Under the pieces are notes generated by a model. It was given only the letters and a program-made list of their open reading frames with translations, made no database searches and was not told the origin of the DNA. Below are positions 23,493 through 31,017 of a stretch of 59,237 bases of DNA, piece after piece. How positions within the stretch are numbered: position 1 is the first letter of the stretch; each line of letters opens with the position of its first letter. The stretch is from a virus: positions 1 to 59,237 of IMG/VR virus record IMGVR_UViG_3300027896_000047; one strand, given 5' to 3'. Made by a program: the position numbers and the translations under genes.

Positions 23493-24449
23493 ATGAAAAT
23501 TGTAAAACCATCTTATGAAATACTCAATCGAAGCCATCAAACAACCATCCAAAAAATAGAAGATTTTGGACGGCTTGCTTATAAATCAGAAGATAAAAAA
23601 ACTAACGATTCAGCAGTTCCATTCGTTCAGAAAATTATTAATAGCGGTCATTTTCCTGTAATTGAAGGAGCCAATTTACATATAAGAGTAGATGCTGATA
23701 GATCTGATATAACATCGTTTATTTTAAAGAATCTAAATAAATTTAAATATCTTCAGTTATATTATGCAGTTCAAGATTCATATTTAGTTATCTCAGGAAC
23801 TATTAGAGCATTTAGAGAAGCTATTAATTCTGTAAATTCCCTTGTAGGGGCTCAGATAGCTGCTTTTTTATATACTTATAACTCTATGTTATTTGATAAT
23901 CAAGCATTAGAAGGAGTTTTTGATTCAAGTATTATAGTTACTGAATTAACAAAACATGACATTATGCATTTAGCTGATGAACATGCTGATTTTTTTGCTT
24001 CTGAACATTTAATGTGTGCTGTTAAATTTATTGTTAATAGAGCAGTAAGTCATGAGGTAGTGCGGCATCGACCATCCAGCTACATTCAAGAAAGTCAAAG
24101 ATATTGCCGCTATGATAATGATAAATTTGGAAATGAGGTCACATTTATTGATCCAGAACCTTTCTTCTCTACATATTTATCCTCTCCTGAACGTGTAATG
24201 TGGGAAAAATCTTGTAAAGAGTCAGAAAAAATTTATTTACAGTTACTTAGTATGCATAAAGTTACTCCACAAGGAGCACGGACAGTTTTGCCTAATTCAT
24301 GTAAGACGGAAATTATAGTATACACAACCCTTGCAGAGTGGCGTCATATTTTTAAATTACGTACTTCCCAAGCAGCAGAACCTTCAATGCGTGAAGTTAT
24401 GGTACCACTTGAAAAAATATTTTGGCGATGTTCGGGGTGCTTTGAATGA
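23493..24449 (+). CDS. thyX: Flavin-dependent thymidylate synthase
   Basis: ThyX methylates dUMP to dTMP using FAD, NADPH and methylenetetrahydrofolate. The signature RHRxxSxxxxSxRY is present (RHRPSSYIQESQRY from Arg191), with the C-terminal RTSQAAEPSMREVM block. The 318-residue length is slightly above the usual 220-270, with an extended N-terminus. A TTGGAG site precedes the ATG. It fits the phage's nucleotide set (dUTPase and dNMP kinase at 54-56 kb). Confidence 0.94.
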   Translation: MKIVKPSYEILNRSHQTTIQKIEDFGRLAYKSEDKKTNDSAVPFVQKIINSGHFPVIEGANLHIRVDADRSDITSFILKNLNKFKYLQLYYAVQDSYLVISGTIRAFREAINSVNSLVGAQIAAFLYTYNSMLFDNQALEGVFDSSIIVTELTKHDIMHLADEHADFFASEHLMCAVKFIVNRAVSHEVVRHRPSSYIQESQRYCRYDNDKFGNEVTFIDPEPFFSTYLSSPERVMWEKSCKESEKIYLQLLSMHKVTPQGARTVLPNSCKTEIIVYTTLAEWRHIFKLRTSQAAEPSMREVMVPLEKIFWRCSGCFE

Positions 24450-24649
24450 TGCGTGTTATATGCATCATATTCACATTAGTATTGGGTAGTTGTTGTGCCT
24501 GCCCACCCAATACTAATGTTGATAATAGTTATAGTAGTTTGAAAGATATTGTGCATTTAAAAGAAGTTGAAAATAAAAAGTATGATGAATGTGTAATACT
24601 CAAGAATAAAGAATTAATTCAACACATTAAAGATACAGAAAATAAATGA
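24446..24649 (+). CDS. Small putative lipoprotein, 67 aa
   Basis: Overlaps the thyX stop by four bases (ATGA). The N-terminus MMRVICIIFTLVLGSC is a short signal with a lipobox LGSC, followed by CACPP. The mature part is charged and helical (DIVHLKEVENKKYDEC). The next gene again overlaps by four bases. It may be a surface-exposed exclusion factor or a spanin-like protein; function unknown. Confidence 0.6.
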   Translation: MMRVICIIFTLVLGSCCACPPNTNVDNSYSSLKDIVHLKEVENKKYDECVILKNKELIQHIKDTENK

Positions 24650-24990
24650 AAAGTTGTAATTTACAGGATATGCTTTTAGAAACTACTATTGAACCTGAAT
24701 GTAAAGGTAACATTTATAAGTGTAGAATAACTTATTATTTAGATACTAAAGGTACTTATACTGAAAAGATTACTATGACACCTTTAAAGAGGCAATCATG
24801 CCCTGGGTGTGAGCAGTGTGGACCTATATTAGATCAATTACCGGATTTTGTTAGTAATGATACTTCTCCACTAATAGAATTACCAGAACATAATGCTTTA
24901 TACCGTCTTGCAATTGTAAATGAATCAAGAGACTGGGAATCAGGTATAATAGATAGTTGGGATATGCAGTTTTCAAAATTAGTTAGTTAA
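24646..24990 (+). CDS. Small Cys-rich hypothetical protein, 114 aa
   Basis: Overlaps the previous lipoprotein gene by four bases. Cys residues occur at MKSCN, EPECKGNIYKC and SCPGCEQCG, which could be metal-binding or disulphide bonded. No signal peptide is visible. Its beta-type stretch YKCRITYYLDT is the only clear secondary-structure cue. No family recognised. Confidence 0.55.
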   Translation: MKSCNLQDMLLETTIEPECKGNIYKCRITYYLDTKGTYTEKITMTPLKRQSCPGCEQCGPILDQLPDFVSNDTSPLIELPEHNALYRLAIVNESRDWESGIIDSWDMQFSKLVS

Positions 24991-25000
24991 AAAGGTAATT

Positions 25001-26206
25001 ATGCAAAGTGTGAAAGCTGTTATAGGTGCAGGTTTTGGTAACGAAGGTAAAGGAAAAGTTGTCAACACATATGCCAGGGATTGGGCAGATATTGTAGTTA
25101 GGCACAGTGGTGGGTGCCAATCCACGCATACAGTAGAGCATCGAAATGGGTTTACACATGTGTTCAGTCATTTAGGAGCCGCATCAGTAGACAATGTGCC
25201 TACCTATCTTAGTGAATATTTTGTAGTAAATCCCTCATCATTTTTAAAAGAACTTGATATTTTATCCTTCAGGAGCGATGGTCTTAGTATTAGTGAAGTG
25301 TTAGTCGATAGTAAGTGTATAATCACCACTCCCTTTGATATACTTATAAATCAACTATTGGAACTCAGTAGAATGCATAATAGACATGGTAGTCGAGGTA
25401 TGGGTATAAATGAAACGATTATTCGTAATAAAATAGTTGATGTATCTTTAAATGTAGCAGAACTAGATAGTATGAATTCAAAAGGTCTTTTTAATTTATT
25501 AACACGTATTCGTACATACACAATCAATAGACTTCAAAAATTAAGTATCTCTATACCTGATGATTTGCAATACATGTTTAAAAGTGATGAGGTACTCAAA
25601 ACATGGATCGATGAGATGTTTACTTTTCTTGAAAACATTTTAATATTACCTGACAGTACTTTTTTAAGATTATACGATAATATACTTTTTGAAGGTTCAC
25701 AAGGTTTATTACTTGATGCAGGGTACAAATGGTTCCCACATGTCACACATGCACGAACTGGTATTACAAATGTCTTGAAAATAATGCAATCAGTTGGTGC
25801 AATGGAAAGAGTCATAAATGAGAAGCAAATGGAAGTGACATATGTTACTCCTCCTTATATGAAAAGACATGGAGCGGGGCCCTTTCCATCAGAAGTTACA
25901 ATATTAGGTGAGTTTGACATTGTAGATGAAACCAATAGACCTAATCAATTTCAAGGCAGTTTACGTATAGGATACCTTGATATCCTATTGCTTAGAGACG
26001 CAATATTAAATGATACTATGCTTATTCCAGGTACTGCATTTACAAAAATACATATGACATGTATGGACCATCTTTTGGATGTAGAGAATTTTAAATATAA
26101 GGATACAACTGGAAGTATAAATACATGCAGTGCTGAAAGTATTCCTGCCTTATTTGTGGGAGTAGCTAATGGTTTTGAATTTAGCAATTCTCCATATTCA
26201 GATTAA
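25001..26206 (+). CDS. Divergent adenylosuccinate synthetase-family enzyme (PurA/PurZ-like)
   Basis: PurA joins IMP and aspartate using GTP; the phage branch PurZ uses dGMP to make the precursor of 2-aminoadenine (base Z). Family blocks are clear: GFGNEGKGK (11-19), RHSGGCQSTHT (34-44), SRGMGINETI, FEGSQGLLLD, FPHVTHARTGITNV, YVTPPYMKRHGAG and GYLDILLLRDAI. The catalytic Asp of PurA (GDEGKGK) is Asn14 here, and the AGHT block is STHT, keeping His43. These departures suggest a substrate other than IMP. Whether it is a true PurZ cannot be settled; no DatZ or MazZ is in the window. Confidence 0.85.
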   Translation: MQSVKAVIGAGFGNEGKGKVVNTYARDWADIVVRHSGGCQSTHTVEHRNGFTHVFSHLGAASVDNVPTYLSEYFVVNPSSFLKELDILSFRSDGLSISEVLVDSKCIITTPFDILINQLLELSRMHNRHGSRGMGINETIIRNKIVDVSLNVAELDSMNSKGLFNLLTRIRTYTINRLQKLSISIPDDLQYMFKSDEVLKTWIDEMFTFLENILILPDSTFLRLYDNILFEGSQGLLLDAGYKWFPHVTHARTGITNVLKIMQSVGAMERVINEKQMEVTYVTPPYMKRHGAGPFPSEVTILGEFDIVDETNRPNQFQGSLRIGYLDILLLRDAILNDTMLIPGTAFTKIHMTCMDHLLDVENFKYKDTTGSINTCSAESIPALFVGVANGFEFSNSPYSD

Positions 26207-26215
26207 AGAGGTAAT

Positions 26216-26983
26216 ATGAAATTTGCATCATTTGATTTAGAATCAGCTCAAGCATTCCCTGATGATATGACATATAGTGAAGAACATTTTAAAGAACTCG
26301 GTATTACATGTGCTGCGGTAGCTTTAGCAGATTCAGATATTCATCCTAAATGGAGTCTTACTGAAGATTTTCGATTTTGGAGTAGTGATACAGTTGAACG
26401 TTTATCAAAAGATGATTGTGTGCAAATAGTTTTTGAATTAATGGATTTAGTCAAGGAAGACTATATATTTGTAACGTGGAATGGTTTAAGTTTTGATTTC
26501 AAATTGCTTGCAGTACAATCAGGAATGTATTATGAGTGTGCTGATATTGCTTACAATCATCATATTGATATGATGCTATTTCCTGTTTTTTATAAAGGGC
26601 ACTATGTGAGCCTTCAGAAAGCATTAGATGGAATGGGAAGTCAAGGTAAATTACACGATGTCGTTTTAAGTGATGGTACTATACTGGATAATATGACTGG
26701 TGAAAAAGCACCTGAACTATGGGCAAAAGGTGAATTTGAGGCTGTTTTAGAGTATCTTAGTTACGATGTTTCTGAACCTTTGGGTCTATTGCAGTTTATG
26801 TATCAAAAGAAAAGATTACAATGGTATTCAAAGAAAGGAAATATGCAAGTATTATTAATCCCTGATATATACATTGTAAAAGATTTACTGTATAATACAA
26901 AAGATCATGAAGAATGGAGTAAAATGGGTATTACAAGAGCACAATTCATTGATTGGTTTCCTGCTGGGATTATTTGTAAGTAA
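26216..26983 (+). CDS. RNase H-like 3'-5' exonuclease (DEDD type), 255 aa
   Basis: Exo I motif FDLES (Asp7, Glu9), Exo II motif WNGLSFDFKLL (about 88-98) and a C-terminal Exo III-like YLSYDVSEPL (about 180) indicate a DEDD exonuclease. HHIDMMLFPVFYKG and SLQKALDGMG resemble the corresponding region of DnaQ-like phage proteins. There is no polymerase domain, so it acts alone or as a separate subunit. It follows the PurA-like gene by nine bases, with AGAGG upstream. Confidence 0.8.
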   Translation: MKFASFDLESAQAFPDDMTYSEEHFKELGITCAAVALADSDIHPKWSLTEDFRFWSSDTVERLSKDDCVQIVFELMDLVKEDYIFVTWNGLSFDFKLLAVQSGMYYECADIAYNHHIDMMLFPVFYKGHYVSLQKALDGMGSQGKLHDVVLSDGTILDNMTGEKAPELWAKGEFEAVLEYLSYDVSEPLGLLQFMYQKKRLQWYSKKGNMQVLLIPDIYIVKDLLYNTKDHEEWSKMGITRAQFIDWFPAGIICK

Positions 26984-27004
26984 AACATAGGGTAAAGGAC
27001 TTTA

Positions 27005-27415
27005 ATGCTTAAAACTATAGTTGACATCATAGGTTGTTTACCATTAGATATTGAAATGGAAAGGAAATTAGAAGAATATTTTGCATCTAAACCATTTAAA
27101 ACTAAGAAATTATACGAGGCCATGGAAATAGCATATATTGTAATGAAAAGTAACAAGACTGATGAGAGTGATAATTTTCTTCCTGTATGTGTATTTGATA
27201 TTTGGGAGAAAGCTGATGCATTGCTTAATGAATGTACAAAGTATAATGAAACAGCGCCTCAACCTCCTGAAGGGGATGCGGCTGCCTGGGAAGCTTTTGG
27301 TAATACTATGGATGAATGGCGTAATAATCACCCTTTGAAAAAGTATAATCAAAAATGTAAAGTAAAAACAACTGATTACTATAGTGTAGTAGTAACTCCG
27401 GTTATTCAATCATAA
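27005..27415 (+). CDS. Hypothetical protein, 136 aa
   Basis: AAAGGA precedes the ATG. Mostly helical, with a proline-acidic linker (TAPQPPEGDAAAWEAFG) in the second half and a C-terminal beta strand. The GDAAAWEAFGNTMDEW segment is unusually acidic and Trp-containing. No motif recognised. It sits between two nuclease genes in the same operon. Confidence 0.6.
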   Translation: MLKTIVDIIGCLPLDIEMERKLEEYFASKPFKTKKLYEAMEIAYIVMKSNKTDESDNFLPVCVFDIWEKADALLNECTKYNETAPQPPEGDAAAWEAFGNTMDEWRNNHPLKKYNQKCKVKTTDYYSVVVTPVIQS

Positions 27416-27424
27416 GGTGCTTAA

Positions 27425-28195
27425 ATGTTTCAAAAATTCTTAATATTGTTATTTTGTTTTCTTCTGTTCATGGTAGGGTACTCGTACGCTGGGCCTCTTG
27501 AAGATTGTGCTGAATATACGGTTGTAGGCGTTCCAAGTGTAGAAGGAACTTTACTTTGTCGAAAAGGATACCTTTTAGCACATAATTCAGATAACAAAAC
27601 GCCTAATTGGGTGATCGAACATCTTACTTTTGAAAAAGTAAGTAGCAAAGAAGCAAAAAGATCCAATAATTTTGCACCAGATCCTGATCTTACGAAAGGT
27701 GAAAGAGCTGAACTAAATGATTATAGAAATAGTGGCTTTGATAAGGGCCATATGGCCCCATCTGCTGATATGGAATGGGATCAACAAGCAATGAATGAAT
27801 GCTTTTACTTGAGCAATATGGTTCCTCAAGTAGGTAAAGGCATGAATCGTGATATATGGTCACATCTTGAAAGAATGATACGAGATTCAGCAATGCATAG
27901 AAAAGAACTGTATGTTATTACAGGTCCTATTTACCATGATACACCTCATCAAACTATCGGAAATGATAATGTATCAGTGCCAACACATTTATTTAAAATA
28001 GCGTATGATCCAAAAACGAAAGAAGCGATTGCCTTTATCATGCCAAATGCCTCACTTAATCTTATTGATATGCCTAAATACATAGTTACAATCAATGAAG
28101 TAGAACAAGAAACACATCTTATATTTCTAAGAACCCTTGATGAGGCGTCACAAATAAAAGTGAAAAATACAAAATCTGAAGCACTCTGGCAGTAG
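27425..28195 (+). CDS. Exported NUC1-type DNA/RNA non-specific endonuclease
   Basis: Residues 1-22 form a signal peptide (hydrophobic core LILLFCFLLFMVGY, cleavage near YAGP). The mature part has the beta-beta-alpha-metal nuclease motif DKGH (106-109; DRGH in most members) with FYLSNMVPQ and MNRDIWSHLE supplying the metal-binding Asn. YVITGPIYH is a further family block. The predicted site of action is the periplasm, where it could degrade incoming competitor DNA or released host DNA (inference). One conservative change, Arg to Lys, is present in the motif; His109 is intact. Confidence 0.9.
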   Translation: MFQKFLILLFCFLLFMVGYSYAGPLEDCAEYTVVGVPSVEGTLLCRKGYLLAHNSDNKTPNWVIEHLTFEKVSSKEAKRSNNFAPDPDLTKGERAELNDYRNSGFDKGHMAPSADMEWDQQAMNECFYLSNMVPQVGKGMNRDIWSHLERMIRDSAMHRKELYVITGPIYHDTPHQTIGNDNVSVPTHLFKIAYDPKTKEAIAFIMPNASLNLIDMPKYIVTINEVEQETHLIFLRTLDEASQIKVKNTKSEALWQ

Positions 28196-28203
28196 GAGAA
28201 CAT

Positions 28204-29055
28204 ATGATATGCATTTATGATAGTACTACGTTTGACGGTGTTTGTGCTGCTGCTATAGTTAAAAGAAAATTTGCAAAAGTAAAATTATTACCTTTTAATG
28301 AAACTAATACACCACCATGGCAATTAATAAAAACAGATGCTGAATCATCTGTTTTTATTCTTGGATGTGCGTTTGATATGCAGATTATGAAACAATTGGT
28401 CGATTCAGCTAAAGTTACCTGGGCTGTACATCATAAAAATTTAATAGATGCTTCAGTAGCAATAGGTTTGATAGCATCAACTCATTTAACTAGTACTATA
28501 AAATCAACATGCCAACTTATATGGGAGCATTTATACCCATATGAAGAAGTACCTCCTGGCATTGAAGCTATAAGTGCTGATGCTGTACATAACGATTTGC
28601 ATCAAAGTAAAGAATATATTACAGGGTTATCTACTTATTGGGATTTAAAACCTTCAGATGATATATGGGGAAATTTACTTCACCCATCTTCTAAGTTATC
28701 GTATCAAGACGTAATAGAAAGAGGTAAGAACGTACTAGCATATAAACGAAATGAATTTGCAAGACAAGCTAACGTCGCATGTTTTTCAACATACTTCCAC
28801 GGTCATAGAGCTTTAGTTATTAATAGTCAGGATGTAGATATCGAAGTTTTTCAGAAAGCTGCATGTAATGATACTGCTCCTTTTACTTTATATATTGCAT
28901 TTGCATGGATGAAAGATGCATGGCATTGTACATTGTATCCATCATCGTCATCATGTTCTTTTGATGTAGGTGATATTGCAAAAGCATATAATGGTGAGGG
29001 TACTAAAGAGAAAGCTTCTTTCGCATGTGATGAAATACCTTTTGCATTGACATAA
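28204..29055 (+). CDS. Degenerate DHH-phosphoesterase-like protein, 283 aa
   Basis: The N-terminal region follows the DHH fold: YDSTTFDGVCAAAIVKRKF, VFILGCAF and VTWAVHHKNLIDA, then an all-helical middle and a C-terminal beta part (SCSFDVGDIAKAY). In active members the second block ends in an Asp (ILDFSY-type) and the third reads DHH. Here they read ILGCAF and VHH, so two metal-binding Asp residues are replaced. The protein may have lost phosphoesterase activity and kept binding to a nucleotide or nucleic acid. AGGAG precedes the ATG. Confidence 0.65.
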   Translation: MICIYDSTTFDGVCAAAIVKRKFAKVKLLPFNETNTPPWQLIKTDAESSVFILGCAFDMQIMKQLVDSAKVTWAVHHKNLIDASVAIGLIASTHLTSTIKSTCQLIWEHLYPYEEVPPGIEAISADAVHNDLHQSKEYITGLSTYWDLKPSDDIWGNLLHPSSKLSYQDVIERGKNVLAYKRNEFARQANVACFSTYFHGHRALVINSQDVDIEVFQKAACNDTAPFTLYIAFAWMKDAWHCTLYPSSSSCSFDVGDIAKAYNGEGTKEKASFACDEIPFALT

Positions 29056-29057
29056 TT

Positions 29058-29153
29058 ATGTTGATAGAATTTGTGATAGGTTGTATTATTTATGTAATTA
29101 TACCTATAATTCTTGCAATATGCGCTAATTATTCATTTAAAAATAGACGTTGA
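29058..29153 (+). CDS. 31-residue membrane microprotein
   Basis: A very short frame starts three bases after the previous stop and ends three bases before the next start, filling the gap exactly. The product is one transmembrane helix (EFVIGCIIYVIIPIILAIC) with a basic tail (SFKNRR). The Shine-Dalgarno is weak, but coupling to the upstream gene is possible. Packing and hydrophobicity support it as real. Confidence 0.5.
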   Translation: MLIEFVIGCIIYVIIPIILAICANYSFKNRR

Positions 29154-29155
29154 CT

Positions 29156-29515
29156 ATGCCAAAAAAATTATTGTTTTCAGTAAGTAAAAAAGATCTTGTA
29201 ATTACTTATTTTTCGGGGACTGGAGCCGGTGGACAACATCGTAACCGTCACATGTGCTGTTGTAGGATGACACATCCTGAATCTGGTGCTACTTCTACAG
29301 GTCAATCTAATAGAGAGATGCAGGCTAATTTAAAGGAAGCCTTTCAAACATTAATAAATTCACCAAAATTTAAAATCTGGCATACTCAAAAGACGCATGA
29401 AATACTCAGTGGTATAACAGTAGAAGAGGCTGTAAATGCACAACTTGTACCTGAGAATCTAAAAATCGAGTGTAAAGACGATGAGGGACGATGGGTGAAT
29501 TTTGTCGAATCTTAA
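29156..29515 (+). CDS. RF-1 domain (GGQ) peptidyl-tRNA hydrolase-like protein
   Basis: The class I release-factor catalytic motif GGQ is at 25-27 (SGTGAGGQHRNRH), followed by the block MTHPESGATSTGQSNREMQ as in RF-1/ArfB/PrfH proteins. At 119 residues only the GGQ domain and a short tail are present; no codon-recognition domain. It should hydrolyse peptidyl-tRNA on stalled or damaged ribosomes. PrfH, a bacterial GGQ protein, is paired with RtcB2 in repair of cut 16S rRNA, and this phage also has an RtcB, 20 kb away. The ATG at 29156 is preferred over a TTG two codons upstream. Confidence 0.88.
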   Translation: MPKKLLFSVSKKDLVITYFSGTGAGGQHRNRHMCCCRMTHPESGATSTGQSNREMQANLKEAFQTLINSPKFKIWHTQKTHEILSGITVEEAVNAQLVPENLKIECKDDEGRWVNFVES

Positions 29516-30170
29516 AAAATGTGTATCAGTCGAATATGATAACATTGGGCGTGTATATGTATTTGAAGACGGAACTAAATACCATTCAGTAACTACTATG
29601 TTAGGTGCTACTTCTGATAAAAGTGGCCTTGATAGATGGAGAAGAAGAGTTGGTAATGTAGAAGCTTTACGAGTCGGTAAAGTCGCTACACATATGGGGG
29701 AGCAGTTTCATTTACTTGGAGAGCATTTTTTGAAGGGTAAATTGACACAACCATCTGTTAACCCTATATCAAAACATATATTTAATAATACAACGAAAAG
29801 AATACTTGAAAAACATGTAACTAAAGTCATCTCGGTTGAAGAGGTGCTATACACAGATCGATTTAAATTAGCAGGTAGAGCAGATTCTATTTTAGAATGG
29901 GATAATGAGTTAGTTGTGTTTGATTTTAAATTATTAAATAATGATGATAAAAAATGGTTAACCGATTATTGGGTACAAACTACAATTTATGCACATTGTT
30001 GGGAGGAGATGTACGGTATATTACCTAAAAAATTAGTACTAGTTATTGGCAATAAAAAAACTTTTAGTTCAAAATACTATGTATCTAATATTAAACCTTA
30101 TATTTCTAAAATGCATTATAGAGTAACACATTTTAATGCTTTAATGGAGCATGGTTATGGAATCAACTAA
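29502..30170 (+). CDS. PD-(D/E)XK exonuclease (RecB/MGME1-like)
   Basis: Active-site residues fit the PD-(D/E)XK superfamily: Asp128 in LAGRADSILEW, then Asp141 and Lys143 in VVFDFK. DGTKYHSVTTMLGAT at the N-terminus and YWVQTTIYAHCWEEMYG are the conserved flanks of this phage exonuclease family. No ATG is in frame near the start, so TTG at 29502 is used, overlapping the previous gene by 14 bases with GGGTGA upstream. A role in DNA recombination or host DNA degradation is likely. Confidence 0.82.
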   Translation: MSNLKKCVSVEYDNIGRVYVFEDGTKYHSVTTMLGATSDKSGLDRWRRRVGNVEALRVGKVATHMGEQFHLLGEHFLKGKLTQPSVNPISKHIFNNTTKRILEKHVTKVISVEEVLYTDRFKLAGRADSILEWDNELVVFDFKLLNNDDKKWLTDYWVQTTIYAHCWEEMYGILPKKLVLVIGNKKTFSSKYYVSNIKPYISKMHYRVTHFNALMEHGYGIN

Positions 30171-30558
30171 AAGAGGTAAAAGAGAAGAAATACAGAATAT
30201 AATAGTCGATATTTCTGATGGGCAAGTACCGTGTAAAGGTATTGTTTTAAATGTCTCCCTTAAAGGTTTAGCAATAACTGATATTCCAAGTAAATTTATT
30301 GAGAAGGCGTGTGCAAAAAATGTGAAAAGGTTCACAGCTATTGTATCAAGTGACACGGATACAATTAGAATCACATTAATACCTAGATGGGCAAATAAAA
30401 AAGAGAAGAATAGTGTTTATGCAAATGCCGGTTTTGAAATAGCTAATGAACTGAGTAAGTGGCAGCATTTTGTTATGCATAGAACTTCAATAGTTCTTGA
30501 ATCAAACGAGGATGATTGTGTATGGGGGAAGAATAATACTAAATATTTAAGAGTTTAA
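30157..30558 (+). CDS. PilZ-like beta-barrel protein, 133 aa
   Basis: The start at 30157 is preferred to the ATG at 30151 because GGAG is seven bases upstream. LNVSLKGLAITDIP matches the (D/N)xSxxG block of PilZ domains, and LIPRWANKKEKNSVYANAGF matches their second half. The upstream RxxxR element is only approximate (KRGKREE). PilZ domains bind cyclic di-GMP, so the phage may read or sequester that signal; this rests on a moderate motif match. Confidence 0.5.
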   Translation: MESTKRGKREEIQNIIVDISDGQVPCKGIVLNVSLKGLAITDIPSKFIEKACAKNVKRFTAIVSSDTDTIRITLIPRWANKKEKNSVYANAGFEIANELSKWQHFVMHRTSIVLESNEDDCVWGKNNTKYLRV

Positions 30559-30566
30559 AATCGTTT

Positions 30567-30637
30567 TAGCGTACCTGTAAAACATAAATAGAGTTTTAAG
30601 TAGTATTTATTAAAAATAAATTCAGAAGGATACGCTA
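30567..30637 (+). promoter_or_regulatory. Inverted repeat flanking the ribosome-binding site of the next gene
   Basis: TAGCGTA (30567-30573) and TACGCTA (30631-30637) are inverted copies 57 bases apart. The second copy lies between the ribosome-binding site AGAAGGA and the ATG at 30642, so pairing could hinder initiation. No promoter is obvious in this gap. Confidence 0.3.
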
Positions 30638-30641
30638 CACT

Positions 30642-30992
30642 ATGTCGATGTCTTGTGCATACCCAAACAAAAGTACTTCTCACGCTGCCGAACGTTCAGG
30701 AGTATTTGCCGAAGATTTAGCTGAATTCGATTTATCCCATTATTACACTGTAGCAATTGAAGAGGAACTTTGCTTATTTTTTGCAAGAGTATTTAATATT
30801 GACATATTACATAATCCATTAAATGCAAATGATGATAAAGGTAGATTTAAGGATGTTGATATGAATATTTTAGTGTATCAATGGGACGATATTCCTGTAT
30901 TACAATTCACTTTAGTTCCAGATAATGAATCATACAATTATGATATACATTGTGTACGAATGTATGTAGTTGACGAAGAATTTCAAAATTAA
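30642..30992 (+). CDS. Hypothetical protein, 116 aa
   Basis: AGAAGGA precedes the start. The sequence is acidic with alternating strands (IPVLQFTLVPDNESYNYDIH) and no recognised motif. It sits directly before the caspase-like gene and is probably co-expressed with it. Confidence 0.6.
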   Translation: MSMSCAYPNKSTSHAAERSGVFAEDLAEFDLSHYYTVAIEEELCLFFARVFNIDILHNPLNANDDKGRFKDVDMNILVYQWDDIPVLQFTLVPDNESYNYDIHCVRMYVVDEEFQN

Positions 30993-31017
30993 ATAAAGTT
31001 ATTTTAAGAGGTTACTT

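Noticed and set aside
25001-26206. Firm claim of a 2-aminoadenine (Z) genome
   Set aside because: The PurA-like enzyme has PurZ-like changes, but DatZ, MazZ and a DpoZ-type polymerase were not seen in the window, and base modification cannot be read from sequence.
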